A stretch of 64,000 nucleotides of DNA from Chryseobacterium culicis (GTDB lineage: Bacteria; Bacteroidota; Bacteroidia; Flavobacteriales; Weeksellaceae): contig NZ_FNWQ01000002.1 in the NCBI RefSeq assembly GCF_900108365.1, positions 186,001-250,000 of the forward strand. The letters are read 5' to 3'. Under the pieces are notes generated by a model that made no database searches, was not told the origin of the DNA, and worked only from the letters and a program-made list of their open reading frames with translations. Made by a program: the position numbers and the translations under genes. The number at the start of each line of letters is the position of its first letter. The stretch's first letter is position 1. Shown here piece after piece: positions 1 through 7,914 of this stretch.

Positions 1-887
1 GCAGGATTGGGAAATCATTTCAGAGATCTGATGATGGCACAAAATGCTTCTACAATGGAACTCATTGAAGTAGGAGAAAAAACAAAAACTAAGTTTGTAG
101 AACAGGGACAGAAGTGGGCCGCCCAGCAGCTGATAGATGCTATTGAGATCTGCAACCATGCAGATATTAATTATAAAAACTCTAAAAACCCAAGACTTAC
201 GGTTGAAATTGCACTAATGCAGCTGGCTTCACTGACCGCTAATCTAGGCGATACTAAAAAAAAAAGTTCCTGATTCTGGCCCCGTTTCTCAGTGAGAAAC
301 AGGAAGTCAAAATGCCGGAAAAAGCCCCGGAGCAGAAAGAAACTAAAACAGAGCAACCGCCTGCTGCTTTAGAAAATGTGCAGGCAGCTCCTGTAACCAA
401 GACTTCCAAGCCGTTATCAAGACCTGGAATTTCCTCCGGCTTCAGCATTAATTCTTTCCTGAATAAAGAAGATAAAGTAGAAGAAGCAGAAAATACAGCT
501 GTAAAAACCGAAAATCTACCCCAAAACCATTTTACAGATACAGATCTGCAGATGGAATGGAAAATTATGCTTAAACAGCTTCAGGTAAAAGACAACTTCG
601 TATTTAATGCAGTGAAAACCTTTAAGCTGGAAAAAGCTGAAGAACATAAAATCAGAGTGTTGTTCCCTTCAGATTCTGCGAAAGTAGAATTTGATAAAAT
701 AAGTGGAGAATTTTTTAATCATTTTAAAAGAAAAATTCAAAATTATATCATTGAGATAGAATACGTCAGAGACGTTGAAAATCTGAAGATTGAAGTGGTG
801 ACCAAGAGAAAAATGTTTGAAAAATTTATAGAAAAAAATCCACTTTTGAAAGATCTTGATGATTTAATGAAGTTTGATTTGACATAA
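1..887 (+). CDS. dnaX: DNA polymerase III subunit gamma/tau, 3' part, in two reading frames
   Basis: This is the C-terminal part of the clamp-loader ATPase subunit; the ATPase domains lie before the window. Frame 1 (1-273) carries the oligomerisation domain III, including EVGEKTKTKF and KNPRLTVEIALMQLA, and stops at TGA 271-273 just after three lysines. The -1 frame is open from 258 and runs to TAA at 885-887. It reads KKKFLILAPFLSEKQEVK, then a Pro/Glu-rich linker, then a tau-like C-terminal domain (about residues 535-870 in nucleotide terms). The two frames join at A10 G (256-266). Seen: two overlapping frames with intact protein character on both sides. Known: in E. coli and Thermus, dnaX uses an A-rich slippery site to make gamma and tau. 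Inferred: frame 1 gives a short gamma-like form and slippage gives tau. A one-base homopolymer sequencing error is the main alternative. Confidence 0.85.
256..305 (+). promoter_or_regulatory. Candidate dnaX frameshift/slippage site with downstream hairpin
   Basis: Ten A residues at 256-265 followed by G are read in frame as AAA AAA AAA AGT. A -1 shift gives AAG and enters the long open frame. Right after the run, TTCCT (267-271) can pair with AGGAA (301-305). Inside it, GTTTCTC (284-290) pairs perfectly with GAGAAAC (294-300) around a 3-nt loop. An A-rich slip site plus a downstream stem-loop is the usual architecture of programmed dnaX frameshifting. The zero-frame stop lies between the slip site and the inner stem. 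Confidence 0.55.
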
Positions 888-901
888 TTTTTATATATTT
901 G
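873..901 (+). promoter_or_regulatory. Bacteroidota-type promoter for the aro leader transcript
   Basis: TTTG at 873-876 is followed after 17 nt by TATATTTG at 894-901, a full match to the Bacteroidota -33/-7 consensus (TTTG, TAnnTTTG). It overlaps the last codons of dnaX. The predicted start of transcription is near 908, about 75 nt before the leader ORF at 985 and about 380 nt before the DAHP synthase gene. Confidence 0.55.
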
Positions 902-984
902 TCAAATATTTCAGTTGAAAATAGGTTTTCAACAAGAACAAATTGTAACAAGAAACGCTAAAATAAAGACATTTCCAGAATACA

Positions 985-1116
985 ATGGAAAAATTGACTA
1001 ACACATATCAGTCTTTTTTTGCACCCGCTAATTACTTCTTTAGCGGTTATTTTAGTTTTTCTGCTTCTTATTATAGAAATTTCAGAACGTATTACCGATT
1101 TTATTGGTACTGTTAA
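985..1116 (+). CDS. Candidate Phe/Tyr-rich leader peptide upstream of DAHP synthase/chorismate mutase
   Basis: This 43-residue ORF starts at ATG 985 and stops at TAA 1114-1116, 173 nt before the DAHP synthase start. It contains 9 Tyr, 8 Phe and 1 Trp; examples are SFFAPANYFFSGYFSF and the C-terminal RTYYRFYWYC. The remaining residues are mostly Ser, Ala, Arg, Asn and Thr, so T-richness alone does not explain the pattern: Leu occurs once and Ile and Val are absent. The next gene makes DAHP and prephenate, the precursors of Phe and Tyr. Amino-acid-rich leader peptides are the hallmark of attenuation control. A terminator-like hairpin lies inside the ORF. The role is inferred; the peptide could be coincidental, and no conservation data were available. 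Confidence 0.5.
   Translation: MEKLTNTYQSFFAPANYFFSGYFSFSASYYRNFRTYYRFYWYC
1025..1060 (+). terminator. Terminator-like hairpin inside the leader ORF (possible attenuator)
   Basis: CCGCTAA (1025-1031) and TTAGCGG (1040-1046) form a perfect 7-bp stem with an 8-nt loop, followed by a U-rich tract to 1060. Upstream, CTAAAATAA (958-966) is exactly complementary to the tract TTATTTTAG (1047-1055), and CGCTAAA (956-962) is complementary to the right arm (1039-1045), so an alternative fold that breaks the terminator is possible. It could instead simply terminate dnaX. Confidence 0.5.
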
Positions 1117-1289
1117 CTGAATTTCTTTCCAAAAAATACAGGAGAAGTAGAGCCCTATTATTTTCCTGATTCCTTTAAACAATTTTGAACGGCATTTTTT
1201 GAAAAGAATTATAAATTAAATTTTATAATCCAAAGGGCTATTGCTGTCAACGAAAAAAAATATAATAAAAAAACAATAAATTTAGAATA

Positions 1290-2369
1290 ATGAATTTAAA
1301 TGATTTAAAAAATGAGTGGATCAATGAGCTTACACAGCCGTTAATGATCGCAGGACCATGTAGTGCAGAAAGTGAAGCTCAGATGCTTGAAACTGCTAAA
1401 AGGATTAAAGAATCCAATGCCAATGTATCTGTTTTCCGTGCCGGAATCTGGAAACCACGTACCAAGCCCAACGGTTTTGAAGGAGTAGGAGTGATCGGTT
1501 TGAACTGGCTAAAAAAAGTAAAAGAAGAATACGGCTTTAAAACAGCTACAGAAGTTGCCAATGCTCACCACGTATTTGCAGCTTTAGAAGCAGATGTGGA
1601 CGTTCTTTGGATCGGAGCCCGTTCTACAGTAAATCCATTTACAGTGCAGGAAATCGCTATGGCTTTAAGAGGAACAGACAAGCCTGTATTCGTGAAAAAT
1701 CCTGTTAATCCGGATCTTGCATTATGGATCGGAGCTTTGGAAAGACTTTTAGGCCAGGATATTAAAAACCTTGGAGCCATTCACAGAGGATTTTCAACGT
1801 ACCAGAAAACAAAATACAGAAATAACCCGAACTGGCAGATTGCCCTTGATTTCAAAAGCCAGTTTCCCAATATTCCAATGCTGATCGACCCTTCTCACAT
1901 CTGCGGAAACAGAACAGGTCTTGCTGATATCACACAGGAAGCACTTAACGTAGGATACCAGGGAGCTATCATCGAATCTCACTGCAATCCTGATGAGGCG
2001 TGGAGTGATGCTTCTCAGCAGATTACGCCGGAAGTTCTTGCAGATCTTATCGGTAACCTGAAAGTAAGAAGCTCTAATCTTGCAGGTTTTGAAGGTGAAA
2101 TGGGAAGACACAGAACTTTAATTTCAGATCTTGACTTCCAGTTAATTGAACTTCTTTCTCAAAGAATGAAGATTTCTGAGAAGATCGGTAAACTTAAAAA
2201 AGAGAATGATATTGCGATCTTCCAGCCTGAGCGTTGGAAAGTGATCACGGAATACGCTAATCAAAAAGCCAAAGAAACCGGAATGTCTCAGGAATTCATT
2301 GAAAAAGTTTTCAAAGCGATTCACGAAGAATCTATTGAAGTTCAGAATAATATCATGATAGAAAGATAA
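1290..2369 (+). CDS. Bifunctional DAHP synthase / chorismate mutase (type II)
   Basis: It catalyses the first step of the shikimate pathway (PEP plus erythrose 4-phosphate to DAHP) and, through a second domain, the chorismate to prephenate step towards Phe and Tyr. Length is 359 residues. Residues about 10-255 are the class I DAHP synthase barrel, with MIAGPCSAESE near the N-terminus, the metal/substrate segment RAGIWKPRTKPNGFEG, and SHCNPDEAWSD near its end. Residues about 265-359 are an AroQ-type chorismate mutase helix bundle (HRTLISDLDFQLIELLSQR, then KISEKIGKLK). This fusion order is common in Bacteroidota. It stands alone between dnaX and rsgA; a Phe/Tyr-rich leader ORF precedes it and probably sets its expression. 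The start fits the full-length barrel. Confidence 0.93.
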   Translation: MNLNDLKNEWINELTQPLMIAGPCSAESEAQMLETAKRIKESNANVSVFRAGIWKPRTKPNGFEGVGVIGLNWLKKVKEEYGFKTATEVANAHHVFAALEADVDVLWIGARSTVNPFTVQEIAMALRGTDKPVFVKNPVNPDLALWIGALERLLGQDIKNLGAIHRGFSTYQKTKYRNNPNWQIALDFKSQFPNIPMLIDPSHICGNRTGLADITQEALNVGYQGAIIESHCNPDEAWSDASQQITPEVLADLIGNLKVRSSNLAGFEGEMGRHRTLISDLDFQLIELLSQRMKISEKIGKLKKENDIAIFQPERWKVITEYANQKAKETGMSQEFIEKVFKAIHEESIEVQNNIMIER

Positions 2370-2430
2370 GCTGAGATACAAGATAAAAAGCATCACAGCT
2401 TTTTACTCAGTTTTCAGCCGGAAATAGTAT

Positions 2431-2506
2431 TTAGGGCTTAGCTGTCAGTATTTAGGAGCATTGAACCATGTGTTTTTGAACCTATTTCCTGAATGCTAAG
2501 CCCTAA
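2431..2506. repeat. 12-bp perfect inverted repeat between the DAHP synthase gene and rsgA
   Basis: TTAGGGCTTAGC (2431-2442) and GCTAAGCCCTAA (2495-2506) are exact reverse complements separated by 52 nt. The right arm ends six bases before the rsgA -7 box (2512-2519). It could be a terminator without a T tract, a short mobile-element remnant or an operator pair; the sequence alone does not decide. Confidence 0.5.
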
Positions 2507-2511
2507 TTGCG

Positions 2512-2519
2512 TATATTTG
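2512..2519 (+). promoter_or_regulatory. rsgA -7 promoter box, which decides the start codon
   Basis: TATATTTG matches the Bacteroidota -7 consensus TAnnTTTG. It overlaps the upstream alternative TTG start at 2507, so translation most likely begins at ATG 2534. No clear -33 TTTG is seen at the usual distance. Confidence 0.5.
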
Positions 2520-2533
2520 CACCAGCATTATCT

Positions 2534-3460
2534 ATGAAAGGAAAAATCATTAAATCTACAGGCAGTTGGTACCAGGTTTTGGAATTGGAAACAAATAAAA
2601 TTTTCGAGGCCAGAATCAGGGGGAAATTCAAATTAATAAAAACAAGACTTACCAACCCGCTTGCTGTAGGAGATTTTGTCGAGTTTCAGCTCGAACAGGA
2701 TGAAATTGCATGGATCACGAAAATTGAGCCGCGTACCAATTACCTGATCAGAAAATCAGTCAACCTTTCAAAAGAAGCTCATATTATTGCTTCCAATATT
2801 GATCTTGCCTGTTTTATTTTTACGCTGAAACATCCAGAAACTTCATTGGGATTTCTAGACAGATTTCTGGCATGCTGTGAAGCTTATAATATTACCCCCC
2901 TTATCCTTTTTAATAAAATGGACGTTCTTCACGAAGAAGAAATTGAAATTGTAAAAGACGTAGAGTTCCTGTATCAGGAAATAGGGTATGATACTTTAGA
3001 AATTTCTTCTTATTCAAAGCTGAATCTTGATCAGCTACAGGAGATTCTTAAAGATAAAACTTCAGTGTTTTTCGGCCATTCCGGTTGTGGAAAATCTACT
3101 TTAGTAAATGCTTTACAGCCAGGATTAAACTTAAAAACATCTGAAATTTCAGATACCCATCTTAAAGGAAAGCACACCACAACGTTCGCACAGATGCACT
3201 TTTGGGATTTTGGCGGGAATGTTATTGATACCCCCGGCGTTCGTGAGTTTGCCATGATCGATATTGAAAAAGAAGAAGTGCAGCATTACTTTCCCGAGAT
3301 TTTTAAGAAAAGAGAAGAATGTAAATTCCACAACTGCCTTCATGTGAACGAGCCGAAATGTGCTGTTCTTGATGCTCTGGAAACAGGCGAAATTCAGCAT
3401 TCGCGTTATGCCACATACATTAAACTGATGGATGAGGCAGAAGAAGCTTCCCAAAAATAA
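2534..3460 (+). CDS. rsgA: Ribosome small-subunit-dependent GTPase A
   Basis: RsgA is a circularly permuted GTPase that assists late maturation of the 30S ribosomal subunit. The protein has 308 residues. An N-terminal OB fold (about 1-75) is followed by the permuted G domain: G4 motif FNKMD comes first, then the P-loop GHSGCGKST, then G3 DTPGVREF. A C-terminal zinc finger follows (CKFHNC, H and EPKC pattern). A longer reading from TTG 2507 is open, but a promoter box covers that start and MKGKIIKSTG is the typical N-terminus. A stem-loop terminator follows. Confidence 0.95.
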   Translation: MKGKIIKSTGSWYQVLELETNKIFEARIRGKFKLIKTRLTNPLAVGDFVEFQLEQDEIAWITKIEPRTNYLIRKSVNLSKEAHIIASNIDLACFIFTLKHPETSLGFLDRFLACCEAYNITPLILFNKMDVLHEEEIEIVKDVEFLYQEIGYDTLEISSYSKLNLDQLQEILKDKTSVFFGHSGCGKSTLVNALQPGLNLKTSEISDTHLKGKHTTTFAQMHFWDFGGNVIDTPGVREFAMIDIEKEEVQHYFPEIFKKREECKFHNCLHVNEPKCAVLDALETGEIQHSRYATYIKLMDEAEEASQK

Positions 3461-3496
3461 AACATAATCATTTCTACAAATTAATTTGATATAGAA

Positions 3497-3526
3497 AGAG
3501 ACTTGGTAGGAGAGTCTCTTTTTTTG
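3497..3526 (+). terminator. rsgA terminator
   Basis: AGAGACT (3497-3503) pairs with AGTCTCT (3513-3519) and is followed by a run of T to 3525. Confidence 0.8.
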
Positions 3527-4071
3527 TTATAAAGTCTGTGAATGTGTTACTCTTTGAATCAGATCATAGTCCCTGCTTTTCTTTTTTACGGATTAGATTT
3601 TAAATTGCCGGAAAATGTTATTTTTTTTTGTCACAATTTTTTTGAATTTTAATGAAAAAAAAACTGTTTTTAAATAACTCTACTTTCTGATGTGGCTGTT
3701 TTGACATATAACTCCACTTTTGTCATATTTTATGCCTGCCCAAAAGCGGTGTTTTAACAAATATAGCGATTGCGTAAATTGAAAAAAAATAACCAAAATA
3801 ACTAAATGAGCTTAAAATAAGCCTTTAAAATTATTAAATTGATAAAAATGGGTGTATTTTTTTGAAAATAAAAAACCCAGCCGAAGCTGGGTAAAAACTA
3901 ATAACCATGAAAACTCAAATTAAACATGAGAATCGCAATAGAATAAACAATTACTGTGCCAAAGATTGGTGTATAATTTCTTAATAAAAGTTATTTTTAT
4001 GTTAAAAAAAAATTAAAATAAAAATCAAAGATATTTTTTGTAATTTTGCGCCATTAAAAAAATATACATTT
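3527..4071. other. Gene-free AT-rich region with one hairpin before ndk
   Basis: No protein gene is supported here. ACCCAGC (3875-3881) and GCTGGGT (3886-3892) form a hairpin with a CGAA tetraloop; the T-rich tail is on the minus strand, although no minus-strand gene lies to its right. Immediately after it a 25-codon ORF (ATG 3907, stop 3982-3984) reads MKTQIKHENRNRINNYCAKD and on. It has no recognisable function. The hairpin plus short ORF may be an RNA leader or small RNA. The ndk -7 box lies at 4041. Confidence 0.5.
4041..4048 (+). promoter_or_regulatory. ndk -7 promoter box
   Basis: TAATTTTG matches TAnnTTTG, 23 nt before the ndk start at 4072. A -33 element is not obvious in the A/T-rich flank. 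Confidence 0.45.
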
Positions 4072-4488
4072 ATGTCTAACATTACATTCACTATGATTAA
4101 GCCTGATGCTGTTGCGGACGGACATATCGGTGCTATATTGGGTAAGATTGCTGAAGGAGGTTTCAAAATCAAAGCTTTAAAATTAACTCAGCTTACAGTA
4201 GCTGATGCAAAAAAATTCTATGAAGTTCACGCTGAAAGACCATTTTACGGAGAATTAGTAGATTTCATGAGCTCTGGTCCAATCGTTGCTGCAGTTTTAG
4301 AAAAAGACAATGCAGTTGAAGATTTCAGAACATTAATTGGTTCTACTAACCCTGCAGAAGCTGCAGAAGGTACAATCAGAAAAATGTTTGCAAGAAGCAT
4401 CGGAGAAAATGCAGTTCACGGTTCAGATTCTAACGAGAATGCATTAATCGAAGCTCAGTTCCATTTTTCAGGAAGAGAGATTTTCTAA
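4072..4488 (+). CDS. ndk: Nucleoside diphosphate kinase
   Basis: It transfers the gamma phosphate of ATP to nucleoside diphosphates in the cytoplasm. The 138-residue length is normal for the family. The N-terminal [10 protein letters not shown] and the active-site segment NAVHGSDS, with the phosphorylated histidine at about residue 116, are intact. It is a single-gene unit with a -7 box upstream and a strong bidirectional terminator downstream. Confidence 0.97.
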   Translation: MSNITFTMIKPDAVADGHIGAILGKIAEGGFKIKALKLTQLTVADAKKFYEVHAERPFYGELVDFMSSGPIVAAVLEKDNAVEDFRTLIGSTNPAEAAEGTIRKMFARSIGENAVHGSDSNENALIEAQFHFSGREIF

Positions 4489-4510
4489 GAAGATCATCTT
4501 ACAAAATAAA

Positions 4511-4542
4511 AAATCCGGAGAATTTTCTCCGGATTTTGTTTT
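4511..4542. terminator. Bidirectional terminator between ndk and the fucosidase gene
   Basis: A 12-base arm (4511-4522, core ATCCGGAGAA) is complementary to 4525-4536, with A and T runs on the two sides. It serves ndk on plus and the convergent fucosidase gene on minus. Confidence 0.85.
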
Positions 4543-4557
4543 TTATAAACTTGTCTG

Positions 4558-6405
4558 TTAAAGGTTATTTTCAATAGCTCCTACATTTTCTCTGTAAAGT
4601 TCCAGAGGTTTAGTAAGCAGTACAGCAATAACGGTCATTTGCTTATCAAGCTTTTCTTTGGGGATATCAATATAAATAATTCCCGGACGGTCGCTCCAGT
4701 AAAGTTTATTGTAAATTGTATGGGAAAGCATTGTACCTTCGCCTACGACTCTGATTCTGGCAATTCCGTTTTTTATACCTTTTAGGGCAACCGGACCTGT
4801 AGGCATTCCTTCCACAAATAGATAAAGCGTTTGCTTATCTTTTGATACTGTACTTATCCCGGAGTAATGGCCGTCTGGCAGTCCTTTTTCGGTTTCAAAA
4901 AGCGCTTCTGCATGTTTGCTTATCCATTGTAAAGTTTCGGGGTTGGTTTTGGGTGTTGTGGAGATTTTCATATCAAGTCCATCACTGGTCAGTCCTGATG
5001 CATTCAGTAGATTGTTACCATTGTAAAGCATGCTGCCAATATTGTAGACGGCTTTCTGAGCATTTTTTTCATCTAATATTTCTGAAAGAGAACATTCTTC
5101 TGTTTTAAAATCCTTCAAAAATACAGGCGGAGTTTCAAAGGTAATTTCCACAACGGTAACGTCCTGATCAAATTTCACATTGGACAAATTCAAGGTAAGT
5201 GTTTTTCCGGAATTATGGTTCATTGTAATAACAGCTGAAGGATCACCTATGATTTTTGCGGAAAGAGGTTTTGTGGCCAATCCATAAATCTTTGTAAAAC
5301 TTTTAGCTTCTTCAAGATAAAGGAATAAAGACTTCTTAGAAGAAGAAAACGAAGATTTCCCCTTATAATTTTCAAAAGGAACACCGCGGGTTGTTTCATA
5401 AATGGCCTTTTGATTTTTGGAAGTCCATCTGCCTAAGTTTTTCAGAATTTCAATTTGTTCTCCGGGAATCGTGCCGTCCGGTTTCGGACCTATATCAAGC
5501 AGCAGATTTCCACCCATGCTGATTACATCTGCCAGAGTTCTGACAATCATATTGGGTGTTTTGTAGGCTTTGTCAAAGGGCTGATATCCCCAGGAATCAT
5601 TCATTGTATAACAAAGTTCCCAGTATGGATTTTGCGGTGGAAGCACAGGAACTCCCTGTTCAGGAGTATCATAGTCTCCATGATTGTTGAGCCTTGAATT
5701 GATAATGATATCAGAATTGTATTTCCTTAGCAAATTAAGTGTCTGAGAGGCTTTCCATTCTTCAGAAGTATGTTCCCAGTCTCCATCGAACCAAAGAAGA
5801 TCCGGTGAATATTGAGAAGATAATTCGGTGAGCTGATTCTGATAGTAACTGATAAAATGCTGCCAGCGTTTTGGATCCTTTTTGATTTCGTAACGTTTTT
5901 TTGTACGGGTGTTGATGTCATAATACGGATGGCTCCAATCCGGTAAGGAAAAGTAAAGTCCCGTTTTTAGGCCCGATTTTTTTAACGCAGCAACAAAAGG
6001 ACTCAAAACATCTTTTTTGGCCAAAGACTGCTGAGGAACTGTTATTGCATTTTCTGCTTTGGAATTCCATAAAGAAATCCCATCATGATGTTTGGTGGTA
6101 ATAACAGCATATTTTGCTCCGGACTCCTTGATGAGATTTACCCATTGCTCGGGTTGATATTCTGAAGCCGAAAAACCATTCAGCTGTTTCAGATAATTCT
6201 CGTGGTTGATATAATTATTGAAAAATGACCAGGATTCAGAAATCCCATTAACAGAGTAGATCCCCCAGTGAATAAAGATACCAAGCTTGGCATTTTTAAA
6301 CCATTCCATTTTTTTGCTGTTGTCAGCTGTTTGTACCTGTGCACCAATACTGTTTGCAGATAGTGTTAGTCCAAGGAAAACAGCTTTAATCAGACTGTTT
6401 TTCAT
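4558..6405 (-). CDS. Secreted GH29 alpha-L-fucosidase
   Basis: It hydrolyses terminal alpha-L-fucose from glycans. The 615-residue protein starts with a Sec signal peptide (about 1-22, ending SIGAQ). The GH29 barrel follows: NAKLGIFIHWGIYSVNG near residue 38, the HHDG histidines near 106-107, and LLWFDGDW with the expected nucleophile Asp at about 207. The C-terminal third, about residues 340-600, holds beta-rich accessory domains. It has no type IX sorting tail and no lipobox, so periplasmic location is likely. It is a lone gene, not in a fucose utilisation cluster; a role in host glycan or glycoprotein breakdown is inferred. Start codon, signal peptide and mature N-terminus agree. Confidence 0.9.
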   Translation of the reverse strand: MKNSLIKAVFLGLTLSANSIGAQVQTADNSKKMEWFKNAKLGIFIHWGIYSVNGISESWSFFNNYINHENYLKQLNGFSASEYQPEQWVNLIKESGAKYAVITTKHHDGISLWNSKAENAITVPQQSLAKKDVLSPFVAALKKSGLKTGLYFSLPDWSHPYYDINTRTKKRYEIKKDPKRWQHFISYYQNQLTELSSQYSPDLLWFDGDWEHTSEEWKASQTLNLLRKYNSDIIINSRLNNHGDYDTPEQGVPVLPPQNPYWELCYTMNDSWGYQPFDKAYKTPNMIVRTLADVISMGGNLLLDIGPKPDGTIPGEQIEILKNLGRWTSKNQKAIYETTRGVPFENYKGKSSFSSSKKSLFLYLEEAKSFTKIYGLATKPLSAKIIGDPSAVITMNHNSGKTLTLNLSNVKFDQDVTVVEITFETPPVFLKDFKTEECSLSEILDEKNAQKAVYNIGSMLYNGNNLLNASGLTSDGLDMKISTTPKTNPETLQWISKHAEALFETEKGLPDGHYSGISTVSKDKQTLYLFVEGMPTGPVALKGIKNGIARIRVVGEGTMLSHTIYNKLYWSDRPGIIYIDIPKEKLDKQMTVIAVLLTKPLELYRENVGAIENNL

Positions 6406-6558
6406 ATAAAATTGTTTTCACATTAAATATAAATAAAGAAACCATTATACGATCAAATCTTTTTACTATTTATTGATGAATGATAGTAAAACGTTGCCTA
6501 TTATTGTATTTTTATAAATGGAACGCTTATTGCAAATTTTATCTGAAAAATAGAGATT

Positions 6559-6780
6559 ATGAAAATTCCAGTAGTATTAATGACGAGTTTATTGGCAGTA
6601 GGGGTTTCTGCACAAACTACGAAGCCCGCCAGTAAAATGAAGAAGCCGGTAAAGAAGGTTAAAAAAGAGACGGTGGCCAAAACACCGGAAAAGCAAAAAC
6701 CAGAAAAGCCTGCAGTTATTGTGAAAAGAGACAGCGTTATTCCCCGCGGTTATGGCTGTCCGGCATGTGGAATGGGATAA
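6559..6780 (+). CDS. Exported RiPP-type precursor peptide with C-terminal GYGCPACGMG
   Basis: This 73-residue protein has a clear Sec signal peptide (1-19, LLAVGVSAQ), a Lys/Pro/Thr-rich stretch (20-56) and a conserved-looking C-terminus with Cys67 and Cys70 in CPACGMG. The next gene, 2 nt on, encodes a DUF692 enzyme. Known: DUF692/MNIO enzymes modify cysteines of short precursor peptides (methanobactin, TglA, the chr cluster of Chryseobacterium, bufferins). From memory, the characterised Chryseobacterium precursor also ends in a CPACGMG-like core; I could not verify this. Inferred: the two cysteines are the modified residues and the peptide is exported, as in bufferins, which are linked to copper handling. 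Function of the final product is unknown. Confidence 0.8.
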   Translation: MKIPVVLMTSLLAVGVSAQTTKPASKMKKPVKKVKKETVAKTPEKQKPEKPAVIVKRDSVIPRGYGCPACGMG

Positions 6781-6782
6781 TC

Positions 6783-7880
6783 ATGAATAAACCGCTGTTA
6801 GGAATATCAATGATGGCAGAAGCAGATTTTGTTTCTGCTCTTTTGCCGTTACTGCAAAGTAATTCTGTAGACGTGTTAGAATGGTCTTTTGATACGCTTT
6901 ATCATAACCATGAACCTGTATGGCTTTGTGATCTCCTGAATTTTTATGCTGATAATGAGCGTTTGATAGGTCATGGGGTTTATTATTCGCTGTTTGATGC
7001 AAGATGGACAGAGAGACAGGAAGATTGGCTGAAAAAACTTAAGGAAGAGGTTGCTTTGCGGCGGTACAATCACATTACGGAACATTTTGGTTTCATGAAT
7101 ACGGAAAATTTTCATCAGGGTGTACCGCTGCCTGTATCATTACATGCAAAAACCTTAGAAATAGGAAAAGACAGGCTGTACAGACTCCAGGATGCTGTCA
7201 ATATTCCTGTGGGTATTGAGAATCTTGCCTTTTCGTTTGGCATAGATGATGTAAAGGAGCAGGGGGCTTTTCTTGATAAGCTGATTGAAGATACGGATGG
7301 CTTCCTCATTCTTGATCTTCATAATATTTACTGTCAGGCCTGCAACTTTGGGATAGAGATTCAGGAAATAATGGATTGGTACCCATTAGATAAAGTCAAA
7401 GAAATTCATCTTTCCGGAGGGAGTTGGCAGGAGAGTGTTTATGGGAAAAGGCCGGTGAGGAGAGATACCCATGATGACAGTATTCCCAAAGAGCTGTTTT
7501 CTGTTTTGCCTTCGGTAGTATCACAATGTCAGCATCTTGAGTATGTCATTATTGAAAGATTGGGACATACATTGAAAACTGACGAAGAAAAAAATGATTT
7601 CCTGACTGATTTTAATCGGGTTAAAAAAATTATTGAAGCGTCAGATTGGAAAGGGGAACAAAAGAAGAACTGGAAGAAGAAAGAAATAAAGCTCACCGAA
7701 AAACCTTTGGAAGACAGGGTTTTGTTCGAAGAACAGTCAAGACTGACCCAGCTTCTTTTTGACCATGTTGATGCTGCCGTTATAAAAGATGTGGACTTTC
7801 ATTACTTTAAAACAGAAAACTGGGATCTGGAAATGATTCTTACTGCCCAGAATATGATTAGAAAGTGGAATCCTTACTAA
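6783..7880 (+). CDS. DUF692 family multinuclear non-heme iron oxidative enzyme (MNIO, ChrH/BufB-like)
   Basis: It probably oxidises the cysteines of the adjacent precursor. The protein has 365 residues from ATG 6783, two bases after the precursor stop; a start at 6765 would overlap the precursor and only adds MWNGII. The TIM-barrel metal ligands of the family can be followed: GHG (His64), EHFGF (Glu100, His101), IENLAFS (Glu146, Asn147), LDLHNIY (Asp178, His180, Asn181), EIHLSGG (His209), DTH (Asp228, His230) and IERLG (Glu258). Residues about 285-365 are a charged extension past the barrel. Characterised MNIOs work with a separate partner protein (MbnC, TglI, ChrI, BufC); no such gene follows here, so this extension may fill that role. 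The family call is firm; the exact reaction is not known. Confidence 0.85.
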   Translation: MNKPLLGISMMAEADFVSALLPLLQSNSVDVLEWSFDTLYHNHEPVWLCDLLNFYADNERLIGHGVYYSLFDARWTERQEDWLKKLKEEVALRRYNHITEHFGFMNTENFHQGVPLPVSLHAKTLEIGKDRLYRLQDAVNIPVGIENLAFSFGIDDVKEQGAFLDKLIEDTDGFLILDLHNIYCQACNFGIEIQEIMDWYPLDKVKEIHLSGGSWQESVYGKRPVRRDTHDDSIPKELFSVLPSVVSQCQHLEYVIIERLGHTLKTDEEKNDFLTDFNRVKKIIEASDWKGEQKKNWKKKEIKLTEKPLEDRVLFEEQSRLTQLLFDHVDAAVIKDVDFHYFKTENWDLEMILTAQNMIRKWNPY

Positions 7881-7914
7881 TCCTTACCACCACCTGATAA
7901 CCAAAATAAATTAT

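Noticed and set aside
958..1182. Minus-strand ORF of 74 codons opposite the aromatic leader
   Set aside because: No plausible start context and no minus-strand neighbour; the plus-strand promoter, leader and hairpin explain the region better.
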